Assembly: GCF_900100075.1 (NCBI RefSeq)
Contig: NZ_FNEG01000004.1
Coordinates: forward strand, 558,001 to 622,000
Length of the DNA stretch: 64,000 bases
Direction of reading: 5' to 3'
Origin: Chryseobacterium jejuense
GTDB lineage: Bacteria; Bacteroidota; Bacteroidia; Flavobacteriales; Weeksellaceae
Shown here: piece after piece, positions 11,101 through 18,759 of the stretch
Layout: each line of letters opens with the position of its first letter
Position numbering within the stretch: position 1 is the stretch's first letter
Notes under the pieces: generated by a model
What the model was told of the DNA's origin: nothing
The model's input: only the letters and a program-made list of their open reading frames with translations
The model's database searches: none
Translations under genes and position numbers: made by a program

Positions 11101-12062
11101 CCTGTATTACCGATCTGAGCAGGATTGCTCATATTCAGAACCAGATCCATATTATAACCGAAACCTTTTTCAGTATCTGCATAGAATAAAGCTTCACCAA
11201 AGCTTATGGTTACTTTTTTAGTATCATCTTCTATAACCTCTAAAGGGGCAGTCGGGTGCTTTAATGGATTTACAGGCTTTAAAATACTTCTTGGAAATTC
11301 GATCGCTGCAGAAAGTATTAAGGTGGCCTTAAATTTCGGAATTACCACTTCTTTGATGAACTCATCAATATCCTGCGGCATCAGGGATTTAAAGAATGTT
11401 TTTACTTTATTTCCTGTTTCCTGAAGATCACTAGTCAGAAGATACGTTGCAAAAGCAACTAATGAAGCATATTTTCCTGCTGATTTGTGAAAAATATCCT
11501 GTACCACTTCTGTAACTGTTGTAGCATTGGATGGTAATGTAAGTCCCAAATTCTGTGAAGCATTAATATCCTTCACAAATTGCATCAATGGGGTAATATT
11601 CTGATCCGAAGGTCTTACAAAAGTATTCACAAAATGGGCAATCGCCTGTTCTTCTGTTACGTTGAGCACTCTAAGCGCTACCTCGAAGATCTGTTGAGGT
11701 TCAAAGGAAAAATTTCCTAAGCTGAAATAGCGTAAATACGCCAGGATCTTCCATTGGTATTCAACCGTAATAGGGAATGCAGAAATTTTGGAATCATTGT
11801 CTTTAAGATCCGGATTCAGAACCAAAGCGATTCCTGTTCCGGGAATTTCGATATCGATTCTTTTCGAAACGATCGATAAACTGTAAAAAGCCGAGTCTCC
11901 TTTTGGCCCTTTACTATATTGTAAATCTTTATAGTAGATTGTGTCGAGGAGGTTGGTAACCCCATCTTTTATAAATCCCAGAATGTCCGGGATGTCGTCT
12001 TTTGTAACCACAGAGGATAACCTCGGGTAATACCTGTGTGTTACCGGTGTTTGATTTGACAT
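5145..12062 (-). CDS. 2305-aa giant beta-rich protein, DUF6603-like core (tentative)
   Basis: The product starts MSNQTPVTHRYYPRL and has no signal peptide, so it is made as a cytoplasmic protein unless exported by an unusual route. Residues 1-600 are mixed alpha/beta. Residues about 600-1115 form long alternating polar/hydrophobic strands rich in Gly, ending in a very hydrophobic strand cluster (about 1060-1092, around LFIVSVSLFVSIYFRVEL); this recalls the DUF6603-type giant proteins, from memory only. Two Cys-pair segments follow (DCGC near 1668, NCGC near 1775) with further cysteines, possibly metal or disulfide sites. The C-terminal 250 residues contain an acidic loop (FDDDGDGKY) and FRTSRYRDF. 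It is followed 11 bp later by the 1711-aa ORF and preceded by a 205-bp gap with two hairpins. G+C is higher than in the toxin-like gene upstream. No function is assigned. Confidence 0.85.
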   Translation of the reverse strand: MSNQTPVTHRYYPRLSSVVTKDDIPDILGFIKDGVTNLLDTIYYKDLQYSKGPKGDSAFYSLSIVSKRIDIEIPGTGIALVLNPDLKDNDSKISAFPITVEYQWKILAYLRYFSLGNFSFEPQQIFEVALRVLNVTEEQAIAHFVNTFVRPSDQNITPLMQFVKDINASQNLGLTLPSNATTVTEVVQDIFHKSAGKYASLVAFATYLLTSDLQETGNKVKTFFKSLMPQDIDEFIKEVVIPKFKATLILSAAIEFPRSILKPVNPLKHPTAPLEVIEDDTKKVTISFGEALFYADTEKGFGYNMDLVLNMSNPAQIGNTGFVIDIHNLKIDLSRTENIAEADADGRPKEFMGVYMEYTEIFLPKKWFKKKNPEGNKQQTIGISANHMLIGTGGLSGNIAIRPTYAVKTEGTETTVVDYFSKFFTLDYTNLKVKSMSSSNETAIHSMDELKNFMNGLASPSELKFVYPMGLRTVAGDYREFQKEEDYYKFLASLSMDSLDNDNRTLWFNLGKDTDKSWELGFSKFDIDFHQGQVVRSSLHAGLKIKKFKGYNGQDMIIDVVGEWESKENFKLSAAILPFGLPMNLFDILTFNLQRVEIGKKNDNFYIEADTKITFPEDTFGERLLGKEGIDLPAIRYYANGKFEIAGGSSIIPTNLHLNLGPVRMAVTAIHMGTVQRMYKDKMRTYNYIGFDGGININPLGLDVRGNGVKYYYTADNDEMVAKYGGSEGDYKDSYFHISTLEVDLVIPGTASATSAVAIIKGALTIPEPGVSTEYRGKVSLQLPKMNISGSAEMAFDPKYPGFLVDASVELPFVIPLGSFGIFGFRGLIGYRYIAHKKAIGMTENNSWYDYYVHPQRGINTDKFIGPQHTQEYSAPFSFGAGASLATLDGRLASLRAMVLLSVPSMFAIDAGLTIISERLGLTEDDPKVPPFYAYVIVGDNSLEIGAGGNFQLNKNNGSFIDIKAEVQMGFFFKNQKPWYVNFGTREKPIRASLFKDSVNIRAESYLMIAAKGIEAGARVDFNLNLIIVKVYAAIEVGAHISFERPQVGGYIYVEGGAEINLFIVSVSLFVSIYFRVELILPFLILAQLKLELKVRLGIFKIKFKVNLSIKWEKNPDVDTSAVPPLTHESDPPHIDYPKVERLKNAVKGVHMLTNETFDLPVVQVNNVPLPAIKDHEKLPTIPLDTYIDIKIEKGLIPTAAAGEKIGGHTSGATEYTDLIPPHKTQPGGHVLRQVKHQYSLEDVEIKILNKQGTAWNKYNPYRAVLTDTEANNIGNIDKFKLGFWQKINGKYDTIRILASTPFSFLDSAQPGWFIPEQYGITASSLFCTKTEKVWHESNVLDKTVGTVYNQPAGAPYNLINGAYYNLLGTVSDDTDYMVVSNASNPHNEPKSLKMTNGNTMVVLLPESSAEVRLLLSTMASKVTIRYYKDVFSNAVYQNYALIAEVTKTKAELGSELAYNSVNYGGQYVSKIEIIPYNVNQQEIDDINAQIDQIWANAIANTTGEVTRIILSEEEQREYDRLLEILVKLKAGGCTISECKELDFNVMHVQNNYNGFGNGVVNFNMSKVATKWADYEVPYKMITGGDTPPFVDFNTHSVIFLFLPARFSSQVIKHNSIITKITDKADGIDICYSSDYPKEDTTKAVIIKVSRTTQKPLNLKFTPDCGCVPKEESCVKDTRLCNFLTNLMKQLNTCIQNYGGDDVSELRSNRKCFDVFIKNIYDFDSANIDYGLIENNPELKNLLEKLKMHLNTTGATMSEALMLTKKISDIIFNLGNCGCTDDNNDPGNTVTNCYTLFHKVKWITAEEHEYQQTIPSQPAVQADMQLMQEAMSKVVQPVWRPNSVYYINLKLKDNVNGDTPHIIDYYFAFKTAGPIGHFEKKNDKYIEKLKDADGNLTNKKKNIDEYPITSLKSYIDLKKSYPNVDGDLLMSKPLFYGHKQCKIEFFFTKPYIYNMLKNWSEHPEMGVKGIMGSINMVIKDPITNVSIPYPLPEDWKKNETVPGVIPDWSENDPNLPLGIQQMLNYVNHVNQGNSGIACSIDLGKPVKPKSYKYSVELTDLHPEKLYTAMVFNAFDDDGDGKYKTQPAPTTEDPEKVYEENQKIHEFVFRTSRYRDFKEQVESYQLKEYDDKNVVIGQKEAIYEVKADLKQQQLNDLYILASEGAENPNLKALSNTYSEPFDRAFEGVMGLKPLNPPTHTEFVKIVNSNNDVVALLIRNPEPFNDPRIPLDDMKECLKVLNALNKHNDNFQLIYAKDYSQILVVHKSNKIQDQKLKLQFMYKSWDGSAYTEVTESRVTINELKLNN

Positions 12063-12090
12063 AAAAATAGTTTTGTGTTTGGGTGAGTGG

Positions 12091-12141
12091 AAGGCTTTCG
12101 TTTAGGCAAACAAAAGCCTTATTAAGTAGGATTTACTTAAT
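12091..12141 (-). promoter_or_regulatory. Two adjacent hairpins in the 5' leader of the 2305-aa gene
   Basis: AAGGCTTT (12091-12098) pairs with AAAGCCTT (12113-12120), with an inner GTTT/AAAC pair and a 4-base loop. Immediately beside it ATTAAGTA (12121-12128) pairs perfectly with TACTTAAT (12134-12141). Neither is followed by a T tract on the minus strand, so they look more like leader-RNA structure or operators than terminators. The inner edge is 29 bp from the ATG. Confidence 0.5.
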
Positions 12142-12267
12142 TTTCCCGTGGTGTTAGAATGTTTCAATCGAGTTGACAGGCTATCAATTTATGATTAGAT
12201 CACCATAAAAAATAATAAAACAAGTTTTAATAATTCATTTTGTAATTTCATTATTTGATGCTATAGA

Positions 12268-12723
12268 TTAAGCAATGTCAATTTCTATATATTCGTTTGT
12301 AGCAGTCCAAGTACCATTTAACATTTGAATAAGTGCATTTACGATTTTGATAGGACCTGAAATAGGAAAAGGATGAGTATAATAATATTTAAATTCATTA
12401 TCCTCAGTTTGTATATTTTGTAATTCCTGAACAGAAATATACATTCCTTTACTATTTAGATCTAATTTCACATGTTCTAAAACCTGAATTAAAGTTTGAA
12501 TATCTGAACTACTCTCTATAAGTCTTCTCCATCCCAATGACATTGATCCAGTAGTATAACCATCTATATCAAATTTCATTTCTTCTAATAATTGATTTTT
12601 ATTTGTAAGATTATATTGAGATTTTATTAATTCTTTATAGATATAATGAAAAACTAATTGCATAAAGCTTTCTTCTATCCAAAAACCTTTATCTTCTTTA
12701 TATGACATTTTACTAGTTGGCAT
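12268..12723 (-). CDS. Possible immunity protein of the 1171-aa toxin-like protein
   Basis: The product is a 151-aa soluble protein with many acidic residues and no signal peptide or recognised domain. The first ATG (12723) lies inside the end of the 1171-aa gene (11-bp overlap); a second in-frame ATG at 12708 sits 4 bp past that gene's stop and is an equally good start. A small gene overlapping the 3' end of a long, AT-rich, toxin-like gene is the usual arrangement of cognate immunity genes in polymorphic toxin systems, and the base composition matches the upstream gene. The immunity role is inferred from this position alone. A 205-bp gap follows. Confidence 0.7.
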   Translation of the reverse strand: MPTSKMSYKEDKGFWIEESFMQLVFHYIYKELIKSQYNLTNKNQLLEEMKFDIDGYTTGSMSLGWRRLIESSSDIQTLIQVLEHVKLDLNSKGMYISVQELQNIQTEDNEFKYYYTHPFPISGPIKIVNALIQMLNGTWTATNEYIEIDIA

Positions 12724-15700
12724 AATTTAATTTTATTAATTTATTATTAAAATGAGAGAAATTTAGTGAAATAAATTGATCTATGAAATTTTTAAAGTAG
12801 TCACTTGGTTGTCCCATAGCTATTGACATTTCATCAAAATATTTATAATCAATTACCACAAAATTTAAGGCATCCTTACCAGTAATTGGGTTAGAAATTT
12901 TATTAAAATGCCCTGCAATTGAACCTAGAAAACCTTCTTCTACTTTTGTAGCTAAATCATATTCACCTAAAAATTTTGGATAAAATTTTGGATTTAAAAC
13001 TAGATTACGATGTTTATGAGTTATTCCTAACGGATCTAGTGTCTTATTATGATAAATACCTCCTTGCATAAAAATATCTCCGTTTTGCCTTCCTGTAGGA
13101 GGAAAAGCTTTTCCTCCATAAGTTAACTCTACATTTATAAAGCTGTCTGTTTCATGTACTCTGTAAGTACTTGCTGTTGCTCCATCATAAAAATCTGGCG
13201 GATTTAATTCTACTCTTCTGTTATTGTAATAATCAACATTATGTGTTGCCTCTGGAAACTCTAATAACCTCTTCATTTTATTTTCTGCAGTGATAATTAT
13301 TGATTTTCCTTCTTTGTTAATAACAGTACAGGTTCGTAACATTTCATATCCATAATCTGAAGCCTTTCCATATCTTTTAGATAGAATTATCAACTTATCT
13401 ACATCAGTAGGAGACCCCATTTTTTTAAAAGCATCTGCTAACTCTGGATCTAATTGAAATCGCATCCATCCTTTTAAAATACTAGAATCGCTTTTAAAAG
13501 CATTAAATAATGTAGCATTTCCATTTATAATATGTGGATCATTTAATATAGACCACCTTTTAGTATATTCAAGAGGTTCTAAAATATTTCTAAGAGGAGG
13601 TTCAATATAAAACTTTTTAATAATTTCATATTGATCCTGGTTAATTAACAAATCAATATCTTTTCTATCTTTAATAGCCATATTAAATAGACTTTTCCAA
13701 TTATCAATAGATACAGGATAGTCATTTAATTTTTTAAATAAATCAGGATTTGCTTTAGAAAATTCATTTAAAAAGATTTTCTGAAAATCAACACCTCCGA
13801 TATTTGATAATTCAATAAACTTATCATATAGCTTGGGATATTTAGAATGCAAACTACCTTTAATTGCTGTGATAGCAGCTGCTTCGGCTCCAACAAGTTT
13901 ATCAATCAACGATTTTACCTCATTGGGAACTGCATTGTAAAGAGCAGGATTAGATGCTATTTTGTTTGCTGCTTTTGTTGCTTTTGTTCTTGCATATAAT
14001 GTTGCACCGGCACCTAACATTGTTAACCAAAAGAAAAGGTTTGCTAATTGCTTTGCCGCTTCACTATTACTTGTGGTTGCTATATAGTTCATAGCATAAA
14101 AGCACATTGATACTGTAATGGTAATTACTTCAAATCCAACTTCGGCTCCCCTTAGTACCAATACAGCCTCATTAGAAGCCGCGGTAGCCCTTAATGCTTT
14201 ACCGATTTTAACTGCATACTTAAGATATCTCAGGTCTTTTATGACACTTGCTCCTCCGGATACAAAAAATAATAATATTTCTGTAGAAACATCAATTCCT
14301 AAAGACCAAGCTGCATTAATATCCTTAAGCCTATCATATTCTTCACAATAATAATATACAAAAGCTGGCATAATAGGATCTTTAGGAAGAACATCTTTTA
14401 AATCTTCATAATCTTTATATCCTACTATATTCACAGGCTGGTAAAGATGTAAATACATATGTTCCTTTTGAGCTGGCCAAGACTTTGGATCTCCCACTTC
14501 ATTTCCTATATAAACCCCATCTTGATTAACTGAACGAAAATTATTAGTAATTACTCTTGTAATGTGAACAATTTCATTATCAAGCTTTTTATCTATATAA
14601 TAATTATTTTCAATCTGCTGAGAAAGCCCTATCCCAGGGCTATCACCCGGATATTGGGGAGGAAGATCTATTGTTCCAAATTCGAAAGTGGCAAATGTCT
14701 TTTCATCTCCATCTGGTTTGTAATATTTATCTCCTTCCGAAGTTTGGAAAAAAGCATTTGGATTAGTTCCTTCTCCAGTAGGAGTTATCCCGGATGGAAT
14801 ATACCTAAAATCATATTTACTATTTTTCCAAATCTTATACAATGCATAAATAAAATTTCTTCTATTTTTTTTACCTTCAGCAAAAAAACCAACTACAGGC
14901 GAAATTTGTTGAATATCGTGATCATCAAACAAGTTGAATAATGCCTCAAAATTTGTTCTCTTTCCATCTTTTCTTTCCAATAAAAAATCTAGAAACTTTT
15001 CACCATCAGTGGGAGAGAGATAAAACGAATGTATAATTTTTAAAATATTGGACTCAACTTCTCTAGAAATACTCTTTTGTCCAACATAATTTTTAATTAA
15101 ATTAAGCCTTTCCGTTACATTCAATAAAGAAATTGCACTTGATGGTAATACAATGCTTAAATAATCAAATCTACTTTTATCTTGTTCACTTAGCACAGTT
15201 GTGCTCCAAGTATTAGGCAAGGAGTTAGGAGCTTTAAAAAACTTTATTTCACTTTTATAAGCAAGATTTTGATAAAAGTTCACTAAAGCATTATAATAAT
15301 TATGGAACGGTTTATACAATCCTTGATAGAACTGATCCATATTAACATCAAAAGGTAATTCTTTTGTATTTGCTAAGTCTTTATATCCCCAATCAACCAA
15401 CAAATGAGCAATCGTCTTATCTGTTTTCGTAAAATAACTTGTCGTAATTGGAGATGCCTCATCTATATACTTATGAACATCTTTATCGGCCGGTATATTT
15501 TTTATAAAATATAAAATATCTGAAAGTTTTTCAATTGCTATAATATCTAAAACCTCAAGAAAGATTTTATTAATTCTAAAACAAATTTTAATAATTCCCT
15601 CATATAATACTTCTTTATACGAAGAAGATATATTTAATGAATCAATTCTATTTTTAAAATTCTTCGTGAAAAAGTTTCCTTCTTCTATACTTGAATATGA

Positions 15701-16228
15701 AAACTCCTGATCTCTATCTTTTCTAATGATTTTACAATAATTAGGACTACTAATATCTAAGTTTTCCAGTGGATATTTACTTACATCTTTAAAATCTAAT
15801 TCTGTGTTATTTATTTTAAATTCATAATTTGTGTAAATAAAATATTTTTTATAATTATCTGTTTTACTCCCAATTAAATCAACTCTATCATTTTTGAATA
15901 AGTCACCTTTTTTAGCAAACTCAAAATCTTCAAACCAATTTTCAGGTTTTAATAGGTTATCAATCTGGTTTTCATTTTTCCGATAATTTTCATATGCTAA
16001 ATTCTTACAATAGCCTGTTTTAAATTTCTTATGTTTACGGTGTGATTCTTCAAAATCAATTTCACCCATATAAACATAATCAGTTCCATTATAATTAAAG
16101 GTAAGCAACTCTCCTTTTATATTATATCCTGTAGGTGTTACTTGATAATTTGCACCATTTATTTGAGGAGATTTACCCTTTAGCCTGACAGGTATCCCAT
16201 TTTTAATTGTTACTACTGCTGTTTCCAT
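12713..16228 (-). CDS. 1171-aa toxin-like protein with central hydrophobic helices
   Basis: No signal peptide is present. The N-terminal 600 residues are not recognised. Residues about 640-745 carry hydrophobic and small-residue-rich helices (around VITITVSMCFYAMNYIA near 700 and LANLFFWLTMLGAGATLYA near 730), a pattern like the membrane-insertion or pre-toxin regions of long bacterial effector proteins. The C-terminal ~200 residues have His, Glu and Arg clusters (for example GITHKHRN) that could belong to a toxin domain, but no catalytic family is identified. The gene begins 3 bp after the stop of the 728-aa gene and overlaps the 151-aa gene. Composition is AT-rich: single 60-base lines counted by hand near 13.6 kb give about 25% G+C, against above 40% for a line near 10 kb in the giant gene. 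That hints at separate ancestry. The toxin role is inference. Confidence 0.8.
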   Translation of the reverse strand: METAVVTIKNGIPVRLKGKSPQINGANYQVTPTGYNIKGELLTFNYNGTDYVYMGEIDFEESHRKHKKFKTGYCKNLAYENYRKNENQIDNLLKPENWFEDFEFAKKGDLFKNDRVDLIGSKTDNYKKYFIYTNYEFKINNTELDFKDVSKYPLENLDISSPNYCKIIRKDRDQEFSYSSIEEGNFFTKNFKNRIDSLNISSSYKEVLYEGIIKICFRINKIFLEVLDIIAIEKLSDILYFIKNIPADKDVHKYIDEASPITTSYFTKTDKTIAHLLVDWGYKDLANTKELPFDVNMDQFYQGLYKPFHNYYNALVNFYQNLAYKSEIKFFKAPNSLPNTWSTTVLSEQDKSRFDYLSIVLPSSAISLLNVTERLNLIKNYVGQKSISREVESNILKIIHSFYLSPTDGEKFLDFLLERKDGKRTNFEALFNLFDDHDIQQISPVVGFFAEGKKNRRNFIYALYKIWKNSKYDFRYIPSGITPTGEGTNPNAFFQTSEGDKYYKPDGDEKTFATFEFGTIDLPPQYPGDSPGIGLSQQIENNYYIDKKLDNEIVHITRVITNNFRSVNQDGVYIGNEVGDPKSWPAQKEHMYLHLYQPVNIVGYKDYEDLKDVLPKDPIMPAFVYYYCEEYDRLKDINAAWSLGIDVSTEILLFFVSGGASVIKDLRYLKYAVKIGKALRATAASNEAVLVLRGAEVGFEVITITVSMCFYAMNYIATTSNSEAAKQLANLFFWLTMLGAGATLYARTKATKAANKIASNPALYNAVPNEVKSLIDKLVGAEAAAITAIKGSLHSKYPKLYDKFIELSNIGGVDFQKIFLNEFSKANPDLFKKLNDYPVSIDNWKSLFNMAIKDRKDIDLLINQDQYEIIKKFYIEPPLRNILEPLEYTKRWSILNDPHIINGNATLFNAFKSDSSILKGWMRFQLDPELADAFKKMGSPTDVDKLIILSKRYGKASDYGYEMLRTCTVINKEGKSIIITAENKMKRLLEFPEATHNVDYYNNRRVELNPPDFYDGATASTYRVHETDSFINVELTYGGKAFPPTGRQNGDIFMQGGIYHNKTLDPLGITHKHRNLVLNPKFYPKFLGEYDLATKVEEGFLGSIAGHFNKISNPITGKDALNFVVIDYKYFDEMSIAMGQPSDYFKNFIDQFISLNFSHFNNKLIKLNYAN

Positions 16229-16231
16229 TTC

Positions 16232-18418
16232 TTATGATTTTATTTTCTCATAAACATTACTATCACTTGCTAACACGACTAAAGGCATCCATTTTGCATA
16301 TTCATCAGTAGAAAAAACCAGATTATCTGTAGTTGTTACATAAATTTTTTGATCTGGGCTTACAACAGTAAGTTTACCTTCTTGTGTTTCCCCAATCACA
16401 GATAAATTATATTTTTTATATTGGATCTTTTCAACAGATGTATAAAAGGTATTTTCATCTGAAAGTTCATTTTTGAAGTAAAATTTGGGATTATTTAATT
16501 GTTTATTTTCTATGATATCAACTAACTTTTGATTTTCAAAATCAGTAATTCCCAATAATTTTTTACTAGGAAGAGTACCTTCTTCTACTTGTAAAGACAG
16601 ACCATTCATGATATTACCTTCAGAATCAGTATAAATAACTTTATTCAAATAATAAGGACTTTCAGGACGATAAAAGTTGTTTATTTTGTCACTATATGTA
16701 ATAGTCCCACTATTACTATTATCCTGATATGCAGTTCTACCTTGAAAGAATCCACTAACATTCTGACGAATGTTATTTAATAGTGTTTCGTATGTAACCC
16801 TCATTAATGTAGTTGAATCGTCTTTAGATACGAGGTCTTCTACTCTTTTTGTTGTTACTGTCGCGATATCCTTTCCTTTTAATTCATTATCAAAATCAAT
16901 GAGTAATAAATTTTGATCAATCACATAATGGACCTCATTACTCGATTTTGATTGAATACGAGGCTTGGCATTAATTAATCCGAAAATATCATCGATATCT
17001 TTCAAATTCCAAATCTCTTTTTCGGGAGTTGTGTTTGGAGTCGAAGGAGTGATTTCTGTCAATAAAGGAATTACTTTCCCTTCATAAACTAGCTGAATAA
17101 AGGAAGCTATATTAATCCCATTTGAAGTTTTAGAAATATCAAATACAATGGGTTTGGTAAACTCTTCATCACTAACGTTTTCTTGTAAAAGATTTTTTTC
17201 CCTAATAAAATAATCTTCGTGGTTAGTAACACTATTCAAATTTCCTTGTTTAACATATAATGCAGATCCTTCTTTACTATCTGTTGTCAATTTAATCGCC
17301 AAAGAAGATACATTATCTAAAATCTGAAGAGGCCAATCTTGTTCAAAAACTTTTTCTGAAAGATTATTAATCGTTGTACCTATTTTAATATTATTACTAT
17401 TATCTGGGTTTACACTATGATTCCCATAGAAGTTGTAAGATCTTTGTCTGCTACCCTGAATATATAAATACGTTGTTCGCGCTGTCAAGAAACTCTGAAT
17501 CTGATTATAAATAGCATCAGGAGTTTGCAGAACAGAGTTATCACTCATATGGATCTTCCCTTTCCCTTGGGTATGCAAACCATAAAAAGCTGCAATATCC
17601 AGGAACTGGGTGGCTGTTTCTCTGATCAGTTTCTTTTGAAAAGCATTGCTACCAACAGCCTGATCTAAAACATGGTCAGGTTTGCGGGCAAAAGCCAGGT
17701 TCAATTTAAAAGGATTAGGATCGTTCGCTACTGTATAATCCCCTTCATTCAAGACGATATCAATTCCCAGCTCTCCCGAAACATTTCCAAGATGAGTTCC
17801 TCTTGGAATCATCGGCAGTTCAAAAGCTTTTTTGGAATCTACCTCAGTAGTGGTGGTTCCGGTAGTTTGAACTTTCGAGATCTTAAGGAAATAATCATCA
17901 ATTAGATCTTCTGCTGACTGATTCGTTCCTGCCGGATACCCGATATACTGAGCAGTAAACGGAGGAACAGTAATTCCCAGCATATTATAGAGCCCTGTAA
18001 ATTCTTTTCTGATGACATCTACAAAACCTGTTACTCCTGTTCCATTATTGATGATGAGATTATTGTCAAAGAAATCTAATCTGTTCAGACCTCTGTATAC
18101 GATATATTTGATCGCTAATCCTTTAATCGGCTGACTAAAAGGCTTTAGGATCGCATTTACTTTAGTGGAATCTGTTCCACAAGGTTGTAAAAATACCTGT
18201 CCCTGGCAAATAGTATATACTTTGCCAGTGTAGTCGCTTATTTTGGAGGTGGTCCTGAATACAGTACCATTAGCTCCAAATTTTCCGGCAGAGCTTTGCG
18301 AGAACTGCTTTCCTTTCTCCAGGAAGAAGAAAGATTCCGGCAGAAGATCAGGCCGCACGTTAAGCCCTTTGCTGTCGGGAGCTGTTGGTAAGCTTCCCGA
18401 TGGAATATTTTGTGGCAT
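16232..18418 (-). CDS. 728-aa protein, first gene of the toxin-like operon
   Basis: Starts MPQNIPSGSLPTAPDSK with a Pro/Ser/Gly-rich, non-secretory N terminus. Residues 1-290 have moderate base composition; further downstream AT-rich stretches appear (20% G+C in the line 17341-17400 by hand count), so the gene may be mosaic with a conserved front and a variable back. Two cysteines occur near residues 70-80. No known domain or catalytic motif is recognised. It is the first gene of a tight cluster (3-bp gap to the 1171-aa gene), which suits a carrier, adaptor or structural partner of the toxin-like protein; that is inference. A near-consensus -7 box lies 22 bp upstream. Confidence 0.8.
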   Translation of the reverse strand: MPQNIPSGSLPTAPDSKGLNVRPDLLPESFFFLEKGKQFSQSSAGKFGANGTVFRTTSKISDYTGKVYTICQGQVFLQPCGTDSTKVNAILKPFSQPIKGLAIKYIVYRGLNRLDFFDNNLIINNGTGVTGFVDVIRKEFTGLYNMLGITVPPFTAQYIGYPAGTNQSAEDLIDDYFLKISKVQTTGTTTTEVDSKKAFELPMIPRGTHLGNVSGELGIDIVLNEGDYTVANDPNPFKLNLAFARKPDHVLDQAVGSNAFQKKLIRETATQFLDIAAFYGLHTQGKGKIHMSDNSVLQTPDAIYNQIQSFLTARTTYLYIQGSRQRSYNFYGNHSVNPDNSNNIKIGTTINNLSEKVFEQDWPLQILDNVSSLAIKLTTDSKEGSALYVKQGNLNSVTNHEDYFIREKNLLQENVSDEEFTKPIVFDISKTSNGINIASFIQLVYEGKVIPLLTEITPSTPNTTPEKEIWNLKDIDDIFGLINAKPRIQSKSSNEVHYVIDQNLLLIDFDNELKGKDIATVTTKRVEDLVSKDDSTTLMRVTYETLLNNIRQNVSGFFQGRTAYQDNSNSGTITYSDKINNFYRPESPYYLNKVIYTDSEGNIMNGLSLQVEEGTLPSKKLLGITDFENQKLVDIIENKQLNNPKFYFKNELSDENTFYTSVEKIQYKKYNLSVIGETQEGKLTVVSPDQKIYVTTTDNLVFSTDEYAKWMPLVVLASDSNVYEKIKS

Positions 18419-18745
18419 TTTTGTTATTTTTGGTGTTAATAAAAGATAAGACGACAGTAATGATAAGTCTGGTAAAACTGAAAAGGACTCCGAACCCTTA
18501 AGGTCAATGAAGGCTTTAAGAATAATAAGCCTGGTTATTTTTTAAGGAGCGTTTTCTTAAAAATTCAATTTGATATTTCTTCATACATCTTAACTTCTTC
18601 AATAATTTTCTTATTCAGAGTTTTTCAGATTTCTTCAACGATTCAATGAGAAGAGGTTTGTTTTTTCCGGAAAAGACAAAACCCTTCCTGTACAATCATT
18701 CCGGGTGATTGTAGTATTGATTTTCACGGTGAAATAATCCCGGGA
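18419..18745. other. Gene-free gap, 327 bp
   Basis: No convincing ORF. Besides the near-consensus -7 box it holds an imperfect inverted repeat (CAATCA...TGATTG, 18695-18713) and part of the nested palindrome at 18721-18759. Otherwise it is AT-rich leader or spacer. Confidence 0.5.
18441..18448 (-). promoter_or_regulatory. Possible -7 box of the 728-aa gene operon
   Basis: The minus strand reads TATCTTTT, one base from the TAnnTTTG consensus, 22 bp before the ATG at 18418. No clear -33 TTG is seen at the usual distance. Confidence 0.35.
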
Positions 18746-18759
18746 TTATTGGGTGAAAA
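18721..18759. repeat. Nested palindrome with an 18-bp perfect core
   Basis: The core AATAATCCCGGGATTATT (18733-18750) is a perfect palindrome, flanked by outer arms TTTTCAC (18721-18727) and GTGAAAA (18753-18759). It covers the end of the M15-like fragment. It could be a terminator stem for that transcript or a protein-binding site; there is no T tract. Confidence 0.55.

Noticed and set aside
1-18418. Type VI secretion or contractile-injection cluster
   Set aside because: No VipA/VipB, Hcp, VgrG, ClpV, sheath or baseplate protein was recognised; only indirect hints exist.
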